Origin: Myxococcales bacterium
Lineage (GTDB): Bacteria > Myxococcota_A > UBA9160 > UBA4427
Length of the DNA: 64,000 nucleotides
Assembly: GCA_022563535.1 (NCBI GenBank)
Contig: JADFNE010000010.1
Coordinates: 1 to 64,000, forward strand
Reading direction: 5' to 3'
Shown here: positions 27,560 to 36,510 of the stretch, in pieces
How the letters are laid out: the number at the start of each line of letters is the position of its first letter
Numbering within the stretch: the stretch's first letter is position 1
Position numbers and translations under genes: made by a program
The notes under the pieces: model-generated
What the model was told of the DNA's origin: nothing
Databases searched by the model: none
Seen by the model: the letters and a program-made list of their open reading frames with translations, nothing else

Positions 27560-28888
27560 ATGCCGCCGGAGCCGAGCACGCAGCAGATTGAATCTGACGG
27601 TGAAATATCGCCGAGCTACGCCAACTACGTAGTCGGCGTGCTGTTCATCGTCTACGTCTTCAATTTCATGGATCGCCAGATCCTGTCGATCGTGCTCGAA
27701 GAAGTCAAAGCGGACATTCAGCTTTCCGACACCTACATGGGATTCCTGGGCGGCTTTGCATTCTCGTTGATGTACACCTTCGCCGGAATTCCGATCGCCC
27801 GCTACGCCGACCGCGGCTCCCGTCGCAATGTCGTGACCCTCGGCCTGCTGGTCTGGACCGGCTTCACCACACTGACCTCCTTCGTCACGAGTTTCGGACA
27901 GCTTTTTGTCGCGCGAATTGGGGTCGGGATTGGAGAGGCCGCGGGTTCGCCGCCCTCCCACTCGATCATCAGCGACTATTTTCCCGCGCACAAACGCGCC
28001 ACCGCCCTTTCGTTCTACGGAATGGGGATCTTCGTCGGGATCGCTTGCGCGATGATCTTCGGCGGCTACATCGCCGACAACTTCGGCTGGCGCTCGGTCT
28101 ATCTCACGGTTGGGCTCGCGGGCATCCCCCTCGCCGTGTTGGTTCGATTTACCGTGCGCGAATTGCCCCGGGGCTATTCCGATCGAAGCGAGGGCATTGC
28201 AGTGCCGGTCGCCGAACAACCTCCGCTCATGGACGCCATCAAGGGGATCCTGGGTGTATCAGCGATGAGATACATCATCGCTGGAACCGCGGTGCAATCC
28301 CTGGCGGGCTATGGCCTCATGCTCTGGGGCGCAACGTTTTTGCGCCGGGTACATCACATGAGCCAAACCGACGCTGGACTTGCCCTGGGGCTGATCTTTG
28401 GGATCGCGGGTTGTGGTGGTGTGTATTGCGGCGGATTGTTGGCCGATCGCCTCGGTCGACACGATGAACGTTGGTACATGCGCTTGCCCGCGCTCCAGAC
28501 CGTCGCGAGTCTTCCCCTGCTCGTGGGCTTCTTGCTGATCGAAGACACCACTCTTGCGCTCTGCTGTTTTGCACTCTTCTACTTCATCGCAAACATGTAC
28601 ATCGGCCCGATGTTTGCCATGACCCAGGGCCTAGTGCCCCCGAGCATGCGCGCTACAGCTTCTGCGATCAACTTGTTCATCGTCAACCTGGTCGGCCTCG
28701 GACTCGGCCCGTTCTTGATGGGATTCTTGAATGACGCCCTCGCGGCGCAGTACGGTGACATGTCCATCCGCTACTCGCTGCTGAGCGTGGGTTCCGTTGG
28801 GGGCACCGCTCTATACTTCTTTTGGCAGGCCAGTCGAACCCTGCCGCGCGACCTGGCCGCCGCGCGACAAGCCGCAAAGGCCGTGTGA
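27560..28888 (+). CDS. MFS transporter (spinster-like)
   Basis: Major facilitator of 442 residues with about twelve hydrophobic segments. The helix 2-3 loop motif is visible as PIARYADRGSRRNV and the N-terminal helix as YVVGVLFIVYVFNFMDRQILS, like spinster-type carriers. The second-half loop reads GGLLADRLGRHD. It ends the carboxylase/CoA-transferase series and overlaps the ABC ATPase by one base. I infer uptake of the pathway's substrate, though the sequence does not say what that is. Confidence 0.88.
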   Translation: MPPEPSTQQIESDGEISPSYANYVVGVLFIVYVFNFMDRQILSIVLEEVKADIQLSDTYMGFLGGFAFSLMYTFAGIPIARYADRGSRRNVVTLGLLVWTGFTTLTSFVTSFGQLFVARIGVGIGEAAGSPPSHSIISDYFPAHKRATALSFYGMGIFVGIACAMIFGGYIADNFGWRSVYLTVGLAGIPLAVLVRFTVRELPRGYSDRSEGIAVPVAEQPPLMDAIKGILGVSAMRYIIAGTAVQSLAGYGLMLWGATFLRRVHHMSQTDAGLALGLIFGIAGCGGVYCGGLLADRLGRHDERWYMRLPALQTVASLPLLVGFLLIEDTTLALCCFALFYFIANMYIGPMFAMTQGLVPPSMRATASAINLFIVNLVGLGLGPFLMGFLNDALAAQYGDMSIRYSLLSVGSVGGTALYFFWQASRTLPRDLAAARQAAKAV

Positions 28889-29568
28889 TGCTTTTGTCAA
28901 TCAAAGAGGCCTCGAAAGAATACGGACCCTCCCGAGGCCTGTACCCGACAAGCCTCGATTTTGAGCGGGGAGAAATCGTGGGGCTGCTGGGGCCGAACGG
29001 CTCGGGCAAGACCACGCTCTTGCGTCTGGCCGCGGGACTCCTCGCCCCCACGAGCGGCGAAATCCGGATCCAACACGAGCCCCCACGCCAACAACAACAC
29101 CTGTTCGCATTTCTATCGACCCAAGGCGTATTTCCCGAATGGATGCGCGCCGACGATGTCGCGCGATTCATGTCCGGGCTGTTTGCCGACTTTTCGGTCC
29201 TGCGCTTCGAACGACTGCTCGAGCAACTAGAGGTGACGGACCGCAACTTCAAGGCGCTCTCCCGGGGCAACCAGACCAAATTACTGCTCGCCGCCACCCT
29301 GGCCCGGAAAGTCTCCCTTTATTTGCTCGACGAACCACTGTCGGGGATCGACTTCATGTCACGGGAAGCCATCATCGACGCGGTGCTCTCAGAGTTTCGT
29401 TCCGACGCCACCGTGATCATGAGCACCCACGAAGTCAAAGACGCAGAAGCCTTGTTTGACCGCATCGTCATTTTGCGAGAAGGCAAGGTGCTACTCGACG
29501 AGCGCGCCGAGAACCTGCGATCGGCGGGCAGCAGCGTGGTCGAAACGTACCGGAGCAACATGCGATGA
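28888..29568 (+). CDS. ABC transporter ATP-binding protein
   Basis: ATPase subunit of 226 residues, start ATG 28888 overlapping the MFS stop (TGATG). Walker A is GPNGSGKTT, Walker B LYLLDEPLSGID, H-loop STHEVKD. The signature is degenerate (LSRGNQTKLLLA instead of LSGGQ), as often seen in the CcmA/YtrB-type group of small exporters. It overlaps the permease start by 4 bases. Confidence 0.9.
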   Translation: MLLSIKEASKEYGPSRGLYPTSLDFERGEIVGLLGPNGSGKTTLLRLAAGLLAPTSGEIRIQHEPPRQQQHLFAFLSTQGVFPEWMRADDVARFMSGLFADFSVLRFERLLEQLEVTDRNFKALSRGNQTKLLLAATLARKVSLYLLDEPLSGIDFMSREAIIDAVLSEFRSDATVIMSTHEVKDAEALFDRIVILREGKVLLDERAENLRSAGSSVVETYRSNMR

Positions 29569-30638
29569 ACGCACTGCCGACCTTGCTCTGGCTCGAGTTC
29601 AAGCGAACCGCCTGGGTGATCTATGCAGCCCTGATCGGGCTTGCAGTGTTTGCGCTGATCCTGCTCTCGCTGCCCGGAGTGGTGACGGGTCTGGACGTCA
29701 TGAATCTACCCCTCGCCAGCGCCACAAGCGAAAGCGAAACGGATTGCATACCCCCGGACTGCGTGAGTTCTGGCCGGTCGAGCGCTCGGATGAGCCGTGA
29801 AAGCCGCGACGGCAGCTCGTCGTTTAGTTGGAGTTTCTCCCGCACCTGGGGGAGTGAATCTGAACCTGGCTCCAGACCTCCCGTCGCTCAAGCACAGGTC
29901 GATGACGATCCGGCCGCAGCGCCATCCGTCATTCCGGTTGCGATCCCAGAAGAACTCCAGTTCGCAGTTCGCCCGCGACAGGCCGTAACCGCCGCAACGA
30001 CCGTAGGGCTCACCGGGCTCATGCTGTTGGGCTTTTGGATCTCACACGCTCGCGAAGCGGATCGCGGCGAAATGGTCATGCTCTACCAGTCCCCGGTATC
30101 CGGCGAGGTCCAACTCTCAATTCGCTTTCTCTACATGGGAGGCACTGCGACCGTCGCATTGCTCATGGTGCTCGCGATTTACTGGACGGTTCAAACCTCT
30201 CAGTCGCTGGCCCCACTCGCCCCCATTGTCGAAGCCTTCGGCGCCCGAGTCCAGCTCCACTGGGGCAGCCTTGCCCTGACGGTTCTCACCACCTGTATCC
30301 TTCCCAACACCGCGTTCGCCCTACTGTTCATTCAGATGCGAAACGCCTATGACCTGCTGGGCGGAAGGCGACTGATTGGGTTCGTACTCGTGCTGTCGGC
30401 ATTGGCCTTGAGCGCGCGGTCTCTCTTCCGAGCCGCGCTCGACCCCAAACCGCCCGGGGCCGTGCTCCACGTCATGAGCGTCGTGAGCAACCCCACCCTC
30501 GACACGGTTGTCCCCGACTTCGCTCCGGGCCAGCTCCGCCTCGACGTCCCCCTCGAAATCATCGCCATGGGTGCGGGCATCTCGGTCTTGATGCTGATCC
30601 TTTCCGGGCGCATCTGGCGGGAGGTCGAGTGGTCATGA
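29565..30638 (+). CDS. ABC transporter permease with a large hydrophilic insert
   Basis: Membrane protein of 357 residues coupled to the ATPase just upstream. After a first helix (about residues 14-38) comes a roughly 90-residue hydrophilic, Ser/Pro-rich region with no clear fold, then five hydrophobic segments (about 145-162, 190-210, 235-260, 270-290, 335-352). ABC-2-like exporters commonly have such an extracytoplasmic loop after helix 1. I cannot name a family more precisely. It is followed by an overlapping 47-residue membrane protein. Confidence 0.78.
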   Translation: MNALPTLLWLEFKRTAWVIYAALIGLAVFALILLSLPGVVTGLDVMNLPLASATSESETDCIPPDCVSSGRSSARMSRESRDGSSSFSWSFSRTWGSESEPGSRPPVAQAQVDDDPAAAPSVIPVAIPEELQFAVRPRQAVTAATTVGLTGLMLLGFWISHAREADRGEMVMLYQSPVSGEVQLSIRFLYMGGTATVALLMVLAIYWTVQTSQSLAPLAPIVEAFGARVQLHWGSLALTVLTTCILPNTAFALLFIQMRNAYDLLGGRRLIGFVLVLSALALSARSLFRAALDPKPPGAVLHVMSVVSNPTLDTVVPDFAPGQLRLDVPLEIIAMGAGISVLMLILSGRIWREVEWS

Positions 30639-30778
30639 TCTCGACCTTCGACGCGGTGTTGCTGGTGATGTTCGCCTGGACGGGTTACCGACTGTGGTCG
30701 GGGACCACGAGTCATGCGGCACGCGGCGTGTCGATCTTGTCGCTGCTGCTACTGGCGTGGAGTGTCGTCGGGCCTTGA
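30635..30778 (+). CDS. 47-residue two-helix membrane microprotein
   Basis: Short reading frame whose ATG overlaps the permease stop (ATGA), the same coupling used by its two upstream neighbours. It encodes two hydrophobic segments (TFDAVLLVMFAW and GVSILSLLLLAW) joined by a short polar turn (GYRLWSGTTSHAAR). No family is recognised. The position suggests a small subunit or regulator of the ABC transporter. It is too short for a firm call from sequence alone. Confidence 0.5.
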   Translation: MISTFDAVLLVMFAWTGYRLWSGTTSHAARGVSILSLLLLAWSVVGP

Positions 30779-30792
30779 TCGGGTGCGAATTC

Positions 30793-30818
30793 GGAGACGA
30801 CTCGGGTACTACGTCTCC
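30793..30818. terminator. Possible hairpin between converging genes
   Basis: GGAGACG and CGTCTCC form 7-base arms with a 12-base loop between the microprotein and the end of lnt, overlapping the last lnt codons. There is no T-tract on either side, so a terminator role is weak. Confidence 0.25.
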
Positions 30819-32479
30819 AGACGCGAGCGCCACAGCCAGTTGACGAAACCCAGGATCGCCACCAACTGACATAGATGCGGGAACATCCATCCGAAGCGCG
30901 CATACACGGTTGGATTCCGCGCGGTATTGCGCGCCAGGGACAGGGTCTCGACCAGCAACTCGGGGGGGAATTCTTCGAGGTTTTCGGGCGTCACCGGACG
31001 CAGTGGAACAAAGGAGACGACCCGGCCATTGGCGTCGATCACCGCACTCACCCCAGTGCTCACGCTGCGCACGATGGGGACGCGATGTTCCACCGCGCGA
31101 AACTGCGCCAGTGCAAGGTGTTCCCAGGGTTCAGCCGTGTCTCCATACCACGAATCGATCGTCAGATTTACGAACAAGTCGACTCCGCCCGTTTGAGCAG
31201 CGGCCAGGCGAACATAACCTGGGATGATGTCTTCGTAACAAATCAGCGGTGCAAACGAGATCTCCTTCGGATCGACGTTTGCCAGACCAGCGGGCCCGCG
31301 CGCTCGTCTGGGGAGCACGAACCGCGCCGGTGTATCTCCGGCCAGGCGGTGTCCGATCTCGGGGATTCGCTCGGTTACCCAAGCGGGATCGATGATCGGG
31401 ATCGACTCGCCAAGGGGAACGAGGTTGACCTTGTCGTAGGCACCCAACGCGCGGCCAGCGCCATCGATGAAATACGCACTGTTGTAGTTGAAGCGAGCCC
31501 CCGGATCGCGAGACCTCGCTCCAAAGACCGTGGGCGTTTTGTGCCGGGCAAGCACCCGGCTACGCGCCTGGTTCGAGTCCCCGGTAAATGGTCGACTGAT
31601 GAGATACGGGTAGGTCCCGGCCTCCGGCCACACGATGAGTTCCGCGCCCTGCTCTTCTGCGCGCAGCGAGGTTTCCGTCAGACGCTGCATTTTCTGTCCG
31701 CGCGAAACCGAATGGATTCCGAGGTTGGGTTGGATGATTCCCACCCGGAGCTTGGGCGCGTTCTCGGCTTCGCGATCGATGGCCTGCATTCGCAAATCGC
31801 CGCCGACGTACAGAAGCAGGGGCGCGATCGACCAGAGCACCAGGTTGCCGATGCGAGACCGCCAGCCCCGCGCCACGATCCCGCGAGCGAGGAACACCGA
31901 TGCGGCCACGACCACGGCCTCGATTCCGTGAACCCCCAACACCTCGGCGAGTTGCATCATCGGAGGCGTCTCGGCAAAGCCGAGGATCGGAGAGTATGGA
32001 AAGAGAACCGGCCACGAATACTGCACGGCTGCAAACAGCGCCGCCGGCCAGAGCCAACCCGGCAAGCCCCGTCGCGGACCCAGCCTGAGTCCAGCCGCCC
32101 AGATTCCGTAAGGGATTGCCATCCAGGCCGAGAACAGCAACACCCCGAGGCAACCTACGACGACCGGCACTCCGGCGAACTTCACGAGCATCTCGCCGAT
32201 CCATGGAAAGCCGCCGAGCCCGATCCCGAGTCCCCCCGCGAGACCCATGGCTGCCGCTTCTTTTGTACTTACGGCGTCGCGGGTTGCCATCAAGATCAGC
32301 GGAACGAAGCCCACCCAGTTGGCAAATCGCAAGCCGTCGGGAGGCGCCCCCAGTGCGATCACGAAACCACTGGATGCTGCGATCAATAGACTGGGAAGAA
32401 GTCCGAGTTGCTCGAGACGCCTGGCCACTGCGCCGCCGAAACCATCGTCGATCGGGTCCCTCTCGGGCAACTCGGCCAT
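30809..32479 (-). CDS. lnt: Apolipoprotein N-acyltransferase
   Basis: Inner-membrane enzyme that adds the third acyl chain to lipoproteins, 556 residues. It has an N-terminal group of six to seven membrane helices and a C-terminal nitrilase-like domain. The Glu-Lys-Cys catalytic set is visible: IVWPEAGTYPY, AYDKVNLVPLGE and LICYEDIIPG. It lies 7 bases after tlyA and is the last gene of the minus-strand housekeeping operon. Confidence 0.93.
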   Translation of the reverse strand: MAELPERDPIDDGFGGAVARRLEQLGLLPSLLIAASSGFVIALGAPPDGLRFANWVGFVPLILMATRDAVSTKEAAAMGLAGGLGIGLGGFPWIGEMLVKFAGVPVVVGCLGVLLFSAWMAIPYGIWAAGLRLGPRRGLPGWLWPAALFAAVQYSWPVLFPYSPILGFAETPPMMQLAEVLGVHGIEAVVVAASVFLARGIVARGWRSRIGNLVLWSIAPLLLYVGGDLRMQAIDREAENAPKLRVGIIQPNLGIHSVSRGQKMQRLTETSLRAEEQGAELIVWPEAGTYPYLISRPFTGDSNQARSRVLARHKTPTVFGARSRDPGARFNYNSAYFIDGAGRALGAYDKVNLVPLGESIPIIDPAWVTERIPEIGHRLAGDTPARFVLPRRARGPAGLANVDPKEISFAPLICYEDIIPGYVRLAAAQTGGVDLFVNLTIDSWYGDTAEPWEHLALAQFRAVEHRVPIVRSVSTGVSAVIDANGRVVSFVPLRPVTPENLEEFPPELLVETLSLARNTARNPTVYARFGWMFPHLCQLVAILGFVNWLWRSRLET

Positions 32480-32486
32480 TGCGAGC

Positions 32487-33215
32487 CTAACTCCTCAGCC
32501 AAAGAAAAATCTCTCGGTTTCCCTTGGGCCCACTCACCCGACTATCCACCCGCCCCAACTCCTCGTAACCCAACTCCCGAGCACAGGTGGAAATCTTCTC
32601 CACCGCCCCCGCCCGCAACGCATCATCGGTCACGACCCCACCCTTGCTCACCTGACCCCTGCCGACTTCGAATTGCGGCTTCACCATCAAGAGCAATTCT
32701 GCCCGGGGCGCCACAGCCTGTATCGGCTTCAGCAACAACTCGAGCGAAATGAACGAAACGTCGGCCACCACCAGATCCACCGGCTCGGGCAAATGCTCTG
32801 GCGCAATCTCCCGCGCGTTGACCTTCTCGAGAACGTGCACCCGCGCATCCCGCCGGATCGTGTCGTGCAACTGCGAATGCCCGACATCCAGCGCGACCAC
32901 CCCTCGCGCCCCGCGCTGCAACAGGCAATCGGTAAATCCCCCGGTGCTCGCGCCGATATCCAGGCAATACAATCCCGTCGGATCGATCCCCAGATCATCG
33001 AGGGCGCCGGCAAGCTTGTCCCCGCCCCGCGAAACATAGGTTCTCGCTTCACCCTTGATCCGGATTTTTGCTTCAGCCTTGATCTGTGTCCCGGCTTTGT
33101 CCACCGGAAGGTCGTCGACGAGAACCTTCCCTGCCATGATCAGCGCCTTGGCGCGAGAGCGCGTCTCGGCCAGTCCCTCTGCTACCAAGAGTTCGTCAAG
33201 GCGTTTGCCCTTCAT
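32487..33215 (-). CDS. tlyA: TlyA-family rRNA methyltransferase
   Basis: S4-domain plus FtsJ-type methyltransferase, 242 residues, start at ATG 33215. The S4 RNA-binding domain (KRLDELLVAEGLAETRSRAK) is followed by the SAM-binding motif CLDIGASTGGFTDCLL and the KPQFEVGRGQVSKGG segment. The family methylates ribose 2'-OH of cytidines in 16S and 23S rRNA. A longer frame upstream overlaps dxs and is not needed. Sits 41 bases after dxs. Confidence 0.92.
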   Translation of the reverse strand: MKGKRLDELLVAEGLAETRSRAKALIMAGKVLVDDLPVDKAGTQIKAEAKIRIKGEARTYVSRGGDKLAGALDDLGIDPTGLYCLDIGASTGGFTDCLLQRGARGVVALDVGHSQLHDTIRRDARVHVLEKVNAREIAPEHLPEPVDLVVADVSFISLELLLKPIQAVAPRAELLLMVKPQFEVGRGQVSKGGVVTDDALRAGAVEKISTCARELGYEELGRVDSRVSGPKGNREIFLWLRS

Positions 33216-33256
33216 CCGGGTGGGCCTCTTTCGTGGGGATGGGACTCGGCAGGAGG

Positions 33257-35137
33257 TCAGTCCGAGCGAAGAAATTCTTGCACGCTCTTTGCAATGCCAG
33301 CAGCGTCGAGACCGAAGTCCTCGAGCGAGTGACCGTGCTCGATGATCCCGGCTGGGAGCGCGAGGCAAAGCGTCTGAACGTGCAAACCCGATGCCGAGAG
33401 CGCTTCGAGCACCGCACTGCCAAAACCACCGGCACCGGTGTGCTCTTCTACGGTCACGACCATCTTGCAGCGTTCCGCCAGCGCGATCAGCCGGTCGGTA
33501 TCCAACGGGCAAATGAAGCGCGCGTTGAGCACCGCAGCGGAAACGCCTCGACTGCTGAGTTCGTTGGCAGCTTCGAGCGCGGGGTGCACCACGCTGCCCA
33601 CCGCGGCGATCAATACATCATCACCATCGCGCAAGACCTCGGCTTCGCCCAGGGAGATGGCCTTGATGTCGGGATCCATCGGCACGCCCAGGCCCGATCC
33701 GCGGGGAAAGCGAATGGCGGCGGGTCCCGGATAATCAATCGCGGTGGCGAGCATGTGTTGCAGTTCGTTTTCGTCTTTGGGCGCCATCACGACCGTGTTG
33801 GGGAGCGAGCGGAGGTACGTGTAGTCGTAGAGACCCTGGTGGGTGGCCCCATCGGCGCCCACGAGTCCGCCTCGGTCCAGGACAAAGGTGACGTCGAGAT
33901 TCTGCACACAGACGTCGTGCACGACCTGGTCGTAAGCGCGCTGCAAGAAGGTCGAGTAGATGGCAGCGACGGGCTTCATCCCTTCTGCGGCCAGGCCTGC
34001 GGCAAAGGTCACGGCGTGTTGTTCGGCAATGCCCACATCGTAGAAGCGGTCGGGGAATTCCTTTTCGAAGCGGTCGAGCCCGGTTCCCGGGGCCATGGCC
34101 GCGGTGATCCCGATGATGCGCTCGTCTTCTCGGGCCAGGCGGATCAAGGTGTCGGAAAACACGCGAGTATAAGACGGAGGGCCACTCTTCTTGGGGGCGA
34201 ACTGTCCGGACTCGACGTCGAACTTGGTCACTCCGTGGTACTTCAGCGGGTCGCGCTCGGCGGGCTCGTAGCCGTGACCCTTTTCGGTCAACGCGTGGAT
34301 CAGGATGGGGCCGTCTCCGGCGGCGATCATCTCTTTGACGTTTTCAAAAGTCTCGAGCACGACATCCATGCGGTGCCCTTCGATCGGGCCTACGTAGTGG
34401 AAGTTCAGCGCTTCAAAGAGCAAGCCCGGTGAGAAGAATACCTTGATGGATTCTTCAGCCTTGCGCGCCCAGTGGAGCATGTCGCCGGGCATGCTGGTAA
34501 TCAAATCTCGCACCCAGCCCTTCATGCGACGCGCCAGCGGGGCGGAGAACTTGCGCGACAAGTACGAAGACAGGGCACCCACGTTGGGGCTGATGGACAT
34601 CTCGTTGTCATTCAAGATCACGATCAGGTTCTTTGCCTGAATGTGACCAGCGTGGTTGAGCGCCTCGAAGGCCATCCCTGCGGTCATGGCACCATCGCCG
34701 ATGAACGCGATGGCGAGGGCGTTTTCTCCCCGGTGGCACATGCCGCGCGCCATGCCGAGGGCCGCCGAAATGGAAGTGCCGGCGTGCCCCGCACCAAAGG
34801 TGTCGTAGGGAGATTCGCTCCGGCTCAAGAACTTGGAGATGCCATTTAGCTGGCCGATGGTATCAAAATCGTTGCGCCGGCCCGTGAGCATTTTGTGGGG
34901 GTAACCCTGGTGGCCCACGTCGAATACGACGCGGTCGGTGGGGGTATCAAAGACGTAGTGAAGTGCAGTAATGAGTTCTACCGCGCCAAGGCTCGAAGCC
35001 AGGTGGCCGCCGGTCTGCGAAACCCGCTGCAAGATCTCACTGCGGATCTCGTCCGCGACCTGCTCGACTCGCTCCCTGGGGAGCTTGCGAAGATCCGCTG
35101 GGCAATCAATCGAATACAACAATATTTCGTCGCTCAT
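33257..35137 (-). CDS. dxs: 1-deoxy-D-xylulose-5-phosphate synthase
   Basis: First enzyme of the MEP isoprenoid pathway: pyruvate plus glyceraldehyde 3-phosphate to DXP, using thiamine diphosphate. The 626-residue length is normal. The TPP motif GDGAMTAGMAFEALNHAG with downstream NDNEMSI, the HQGYPHKMLTGR segment, and the DRGGLVGADGATHQG segment are all clear. It overlaps ispA by 4 bases (ATGA), so prenyl precursor synthesis and elongation are coupled. Confidence 0.96.
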   Translation of the reverse strand: MSDEILLYSIDCPADLRKLPRERVEQVADEIRSEILQRVSQTGGHLASSLGAVELITALHYVFDTPTDRVVFDVGHQGYPHKMLTGRRNDFDTIGQLNGISKFLSRSESPYDTFGAGHAGTSISAALGMARGMCHRGENALAIAFIGDGAMTAGMAFEALNHAGHIQAKNLIVILNDNEMSISPNVGALSSYLSRKFSAPLARRMKGWVRDLITSMPGDMLHWARKAEESIKVFFSPGLLFEALNFHYVGPIEGHRMDVVLETFENVKEMIAAGDGPILIHALTEKGHGYEPAERDPLKYHGVTKFDVESGQFAPKKSGPPSYTRVFSDTLIRLAREDERIIGITAAMAPGTGLDRFEKEFPDRFYDVGIAEQHAVTFAAGLAAEGMKPVAAIYSTFLQRAYDQVVHDVCVQNLDVTFVLDRGGLVGADGATHQGLYDYTYLRSLPNTVVMAPKDENELQHMLATAIDYPGPAAIRFPRGSGLGVPMDPDIKAISLGEAEVLRDGDDVLIAAVGSVVHPALEAANELSSRGVSAAVLNARFICPLDTDRLIALAERCKMVVTVEEHTGAGGFGSAVLEALSASGLHVQTLCLALPAGIIEHGHSLEDFGLDAAGIAKSVQEFLRSD

Positions 35138-35976
35138 ACCATCCTCTGCACTGCAAATCGGGCCAGTTCACGCAGGGGAGCCGCAGGCTCACCCATGTCA
35201 TCAATTCGTCCCAAAGCACTTGACAACAACTCGGTGGCTCTCGCGGCAGCGCCTTCGTGGCCCAAGGCTTTTGCGAGTGAACACTGATCTTCTTCGTCTT
35301 CGTCCAGCAGGTCGTCTGCGATTTGAAAGGCCACCCCGACTTCCAGGCCAAACTCCTCGAGTTGGGACACCTGTTCTGCGCTCCCCCCTGCCAACAGTGC
35401 GCCACCCGTGATCGAAGTCGCGATCAGGGCCGCGGACTTTCGGGCATGAACGCTTTCGATCCGGGTTGGGTTCACGTCGCCTGAATCGTAGGCCAGATCG
35501 TCCGCCTGGCCCCCCGCCAATTGCCGGGAGCCCGCTGTCGCGGCCAGGCCGCGCAAGGCCTGGGCCACAGCTTCGGCATTGCCGGGATTTGCCGCACTGG
35601 CGAGGACCTCGAATGCGAGGCTCTGCAGCGCGTCGCCCGCCAATACGGCGATCGCTTCACCGTAGAGAACATGAACCGTGGGTCGGCCCCGGCGCAGGGC
35701 GTCGTCGTCCATGCAGGGCAAATCGTCGTGCACCAGGCTGTAGCTGTGAATGAGTTCAACGGCGCTGGCTATGGGCAAGGCGTCTTGGGGCGAGCCACCG
35801 ACAGCTTCGGCCCCCGCCATGGCCAGAATCGGGCGAAAGCGTTTGCCACTGGGAAAGAGCAAGTGGCGCATCGCGGCGTGAAGCGCGATCGGCGGTTCTT
35901 CGGCGCCGGGCAGCAGCTTTTCCAGTGCGGCGTCAACCAATGGGACGCGATCTCGCATGTATTCCTGAAGATCCAC
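35134..35976 (-). CDS. ispA: Short-chain polyprenyl diphosphate synthase (farnesyl/geranylgeranyl)
   Basis: Trans-prenyltransferase of 280 residues. The first aspartate-rich motif is HDDLPCMDDDALRRGRPT and the second QIADDLLDEDEE. I chose GTG 35976 because GGAG lies nine bases ahead and the resulting N-terminus (DLQEYMRDRVPLVDAAL) matches the family; ATG 35958 is an alternative. The extra residues between the two Asp pairs of the first motif are typical of bacterial type II FPP synthases. It lies between xseB and dxs. Confidence 0.92.
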   Translation of the reverse strand: MDLQEYMRDRVPLVDAALEKLLPGAEEPPIALHAAMRHLLFPSGKRFRPILAMAGAEAVGGSPQDALPIASAVELIHSYSLVHDDLPCMDDDALRRGRPTVHVLYGEAIAVLAGDALQSLAFEVLASAANPGNAEAVAQALRGLAATAGSRQLAGGQADDLAYDSGDVNPTRIESVHARKSAALIATSITGGALLAGGSAEQVSQLEEFGLEVGVAFQIADDLLDEDEEDQCSLAKALGHEGAAARATELLSSALGRIDDMGEPAAPLRELARFAVQRMV

Positions 35977-35978
35977 CC

Positions 35979-36302
35979 TCAACGCTCCTCGTAGTCGCCG
36001 TCATCAACCCCGTCGACCCCTGTATCCTCGAAGGGCCTGGTTAGCCACTCGCCACCTTCTCGTACGAGTTGCTCAACCTTGCGTTCCGCGGATTCGAGCT
36101 TGGCCGCACACTGCTTCGAGAGCGCGACGCCTTGTTCGAACACGCCGAGGGACTCTTCGAGTTCGAGATCGCCGTCTTCCAGCCGGTCTACCAGACCTTC
36201 CAGTCGTTCGAGCGCCGCTTCGAAGCCGAGGGCCTCGGCAGGTTCACTACCGTTGCCGTCTTTTGCGGCTTTGCTGGCTTTGGCTTTTTTGCGGGCTGCC
36301 AT
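35979..36302 (-). CDS. xseB: Exodeoxyribonuclease VII small subunit
   Basis: A 107-residue protein with the XseB core FEAALERLEGLVDRLEDGDL followed by ESLGVFEQGVALSKQCAAKL. Several small subunits bind the coiled-coil arm of XseA and stabilise it. There are short extra tails: a Lys/Ala-rich N-terminus and an acidic C-terminus. The gene order xseA-xseB-ispA-dxs is widespread in proteobacteria. Confidence 0.93.
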   Translation of the reverse strand: MAARKKAKASKAAKDGNGSEPAEALGFEAALERLEGLVDRLEDGDLELEESLGVFEQGVALSKQCAAKLESAERKVEQLVREGGEWLTRPFEDTGVDGVDDGDYEER

Positions 36303-36510
36303 GTGTTTTGGGTGCCGTCTCTCTACTCACTACTCACTACTCAACATGCTCATGCCGCGGTCGAGGTTGCTTGCCTCAGGGGAACGCGCGCTAAGCGCTG
36401 GCGGGCATCGTACCTGAGGGGCGCGACCGCTGCCATCGCGGAGGGTATCCAAGCTATCGCTTTCATTGGGTTTCCGGACACCGGACCGACAATCTCGGCC
36501 GCTCGCTCGA
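36303..36510. other. Intergenic spacer inside the operon with a short tandem repeat
   Basis: About 208 bases between xseA and xseB, unusually long for this tightly packed operon. It contains a small tandem of ACTCACT-like units around 36321-36344. I see no gene. Confidence 0.45.

Noticed and set aside
26255-28219. 654-residue minus-strand open frame
   Set aside because: Antisense to CoA-transferase copy 3 and the MFS gene; no recognisable family or ribosome-binding site.
30793-30818. Strong intrinsic terminator between the microprotein and lnt
   Set aside because: There is a 7-base hairpin but no T-tract, so I list it only as a weak possibility.
30875-32389. 504-residue plus-strand open frame
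   Set aside because: Antisense to lnt, whose catalytic residues are all present.
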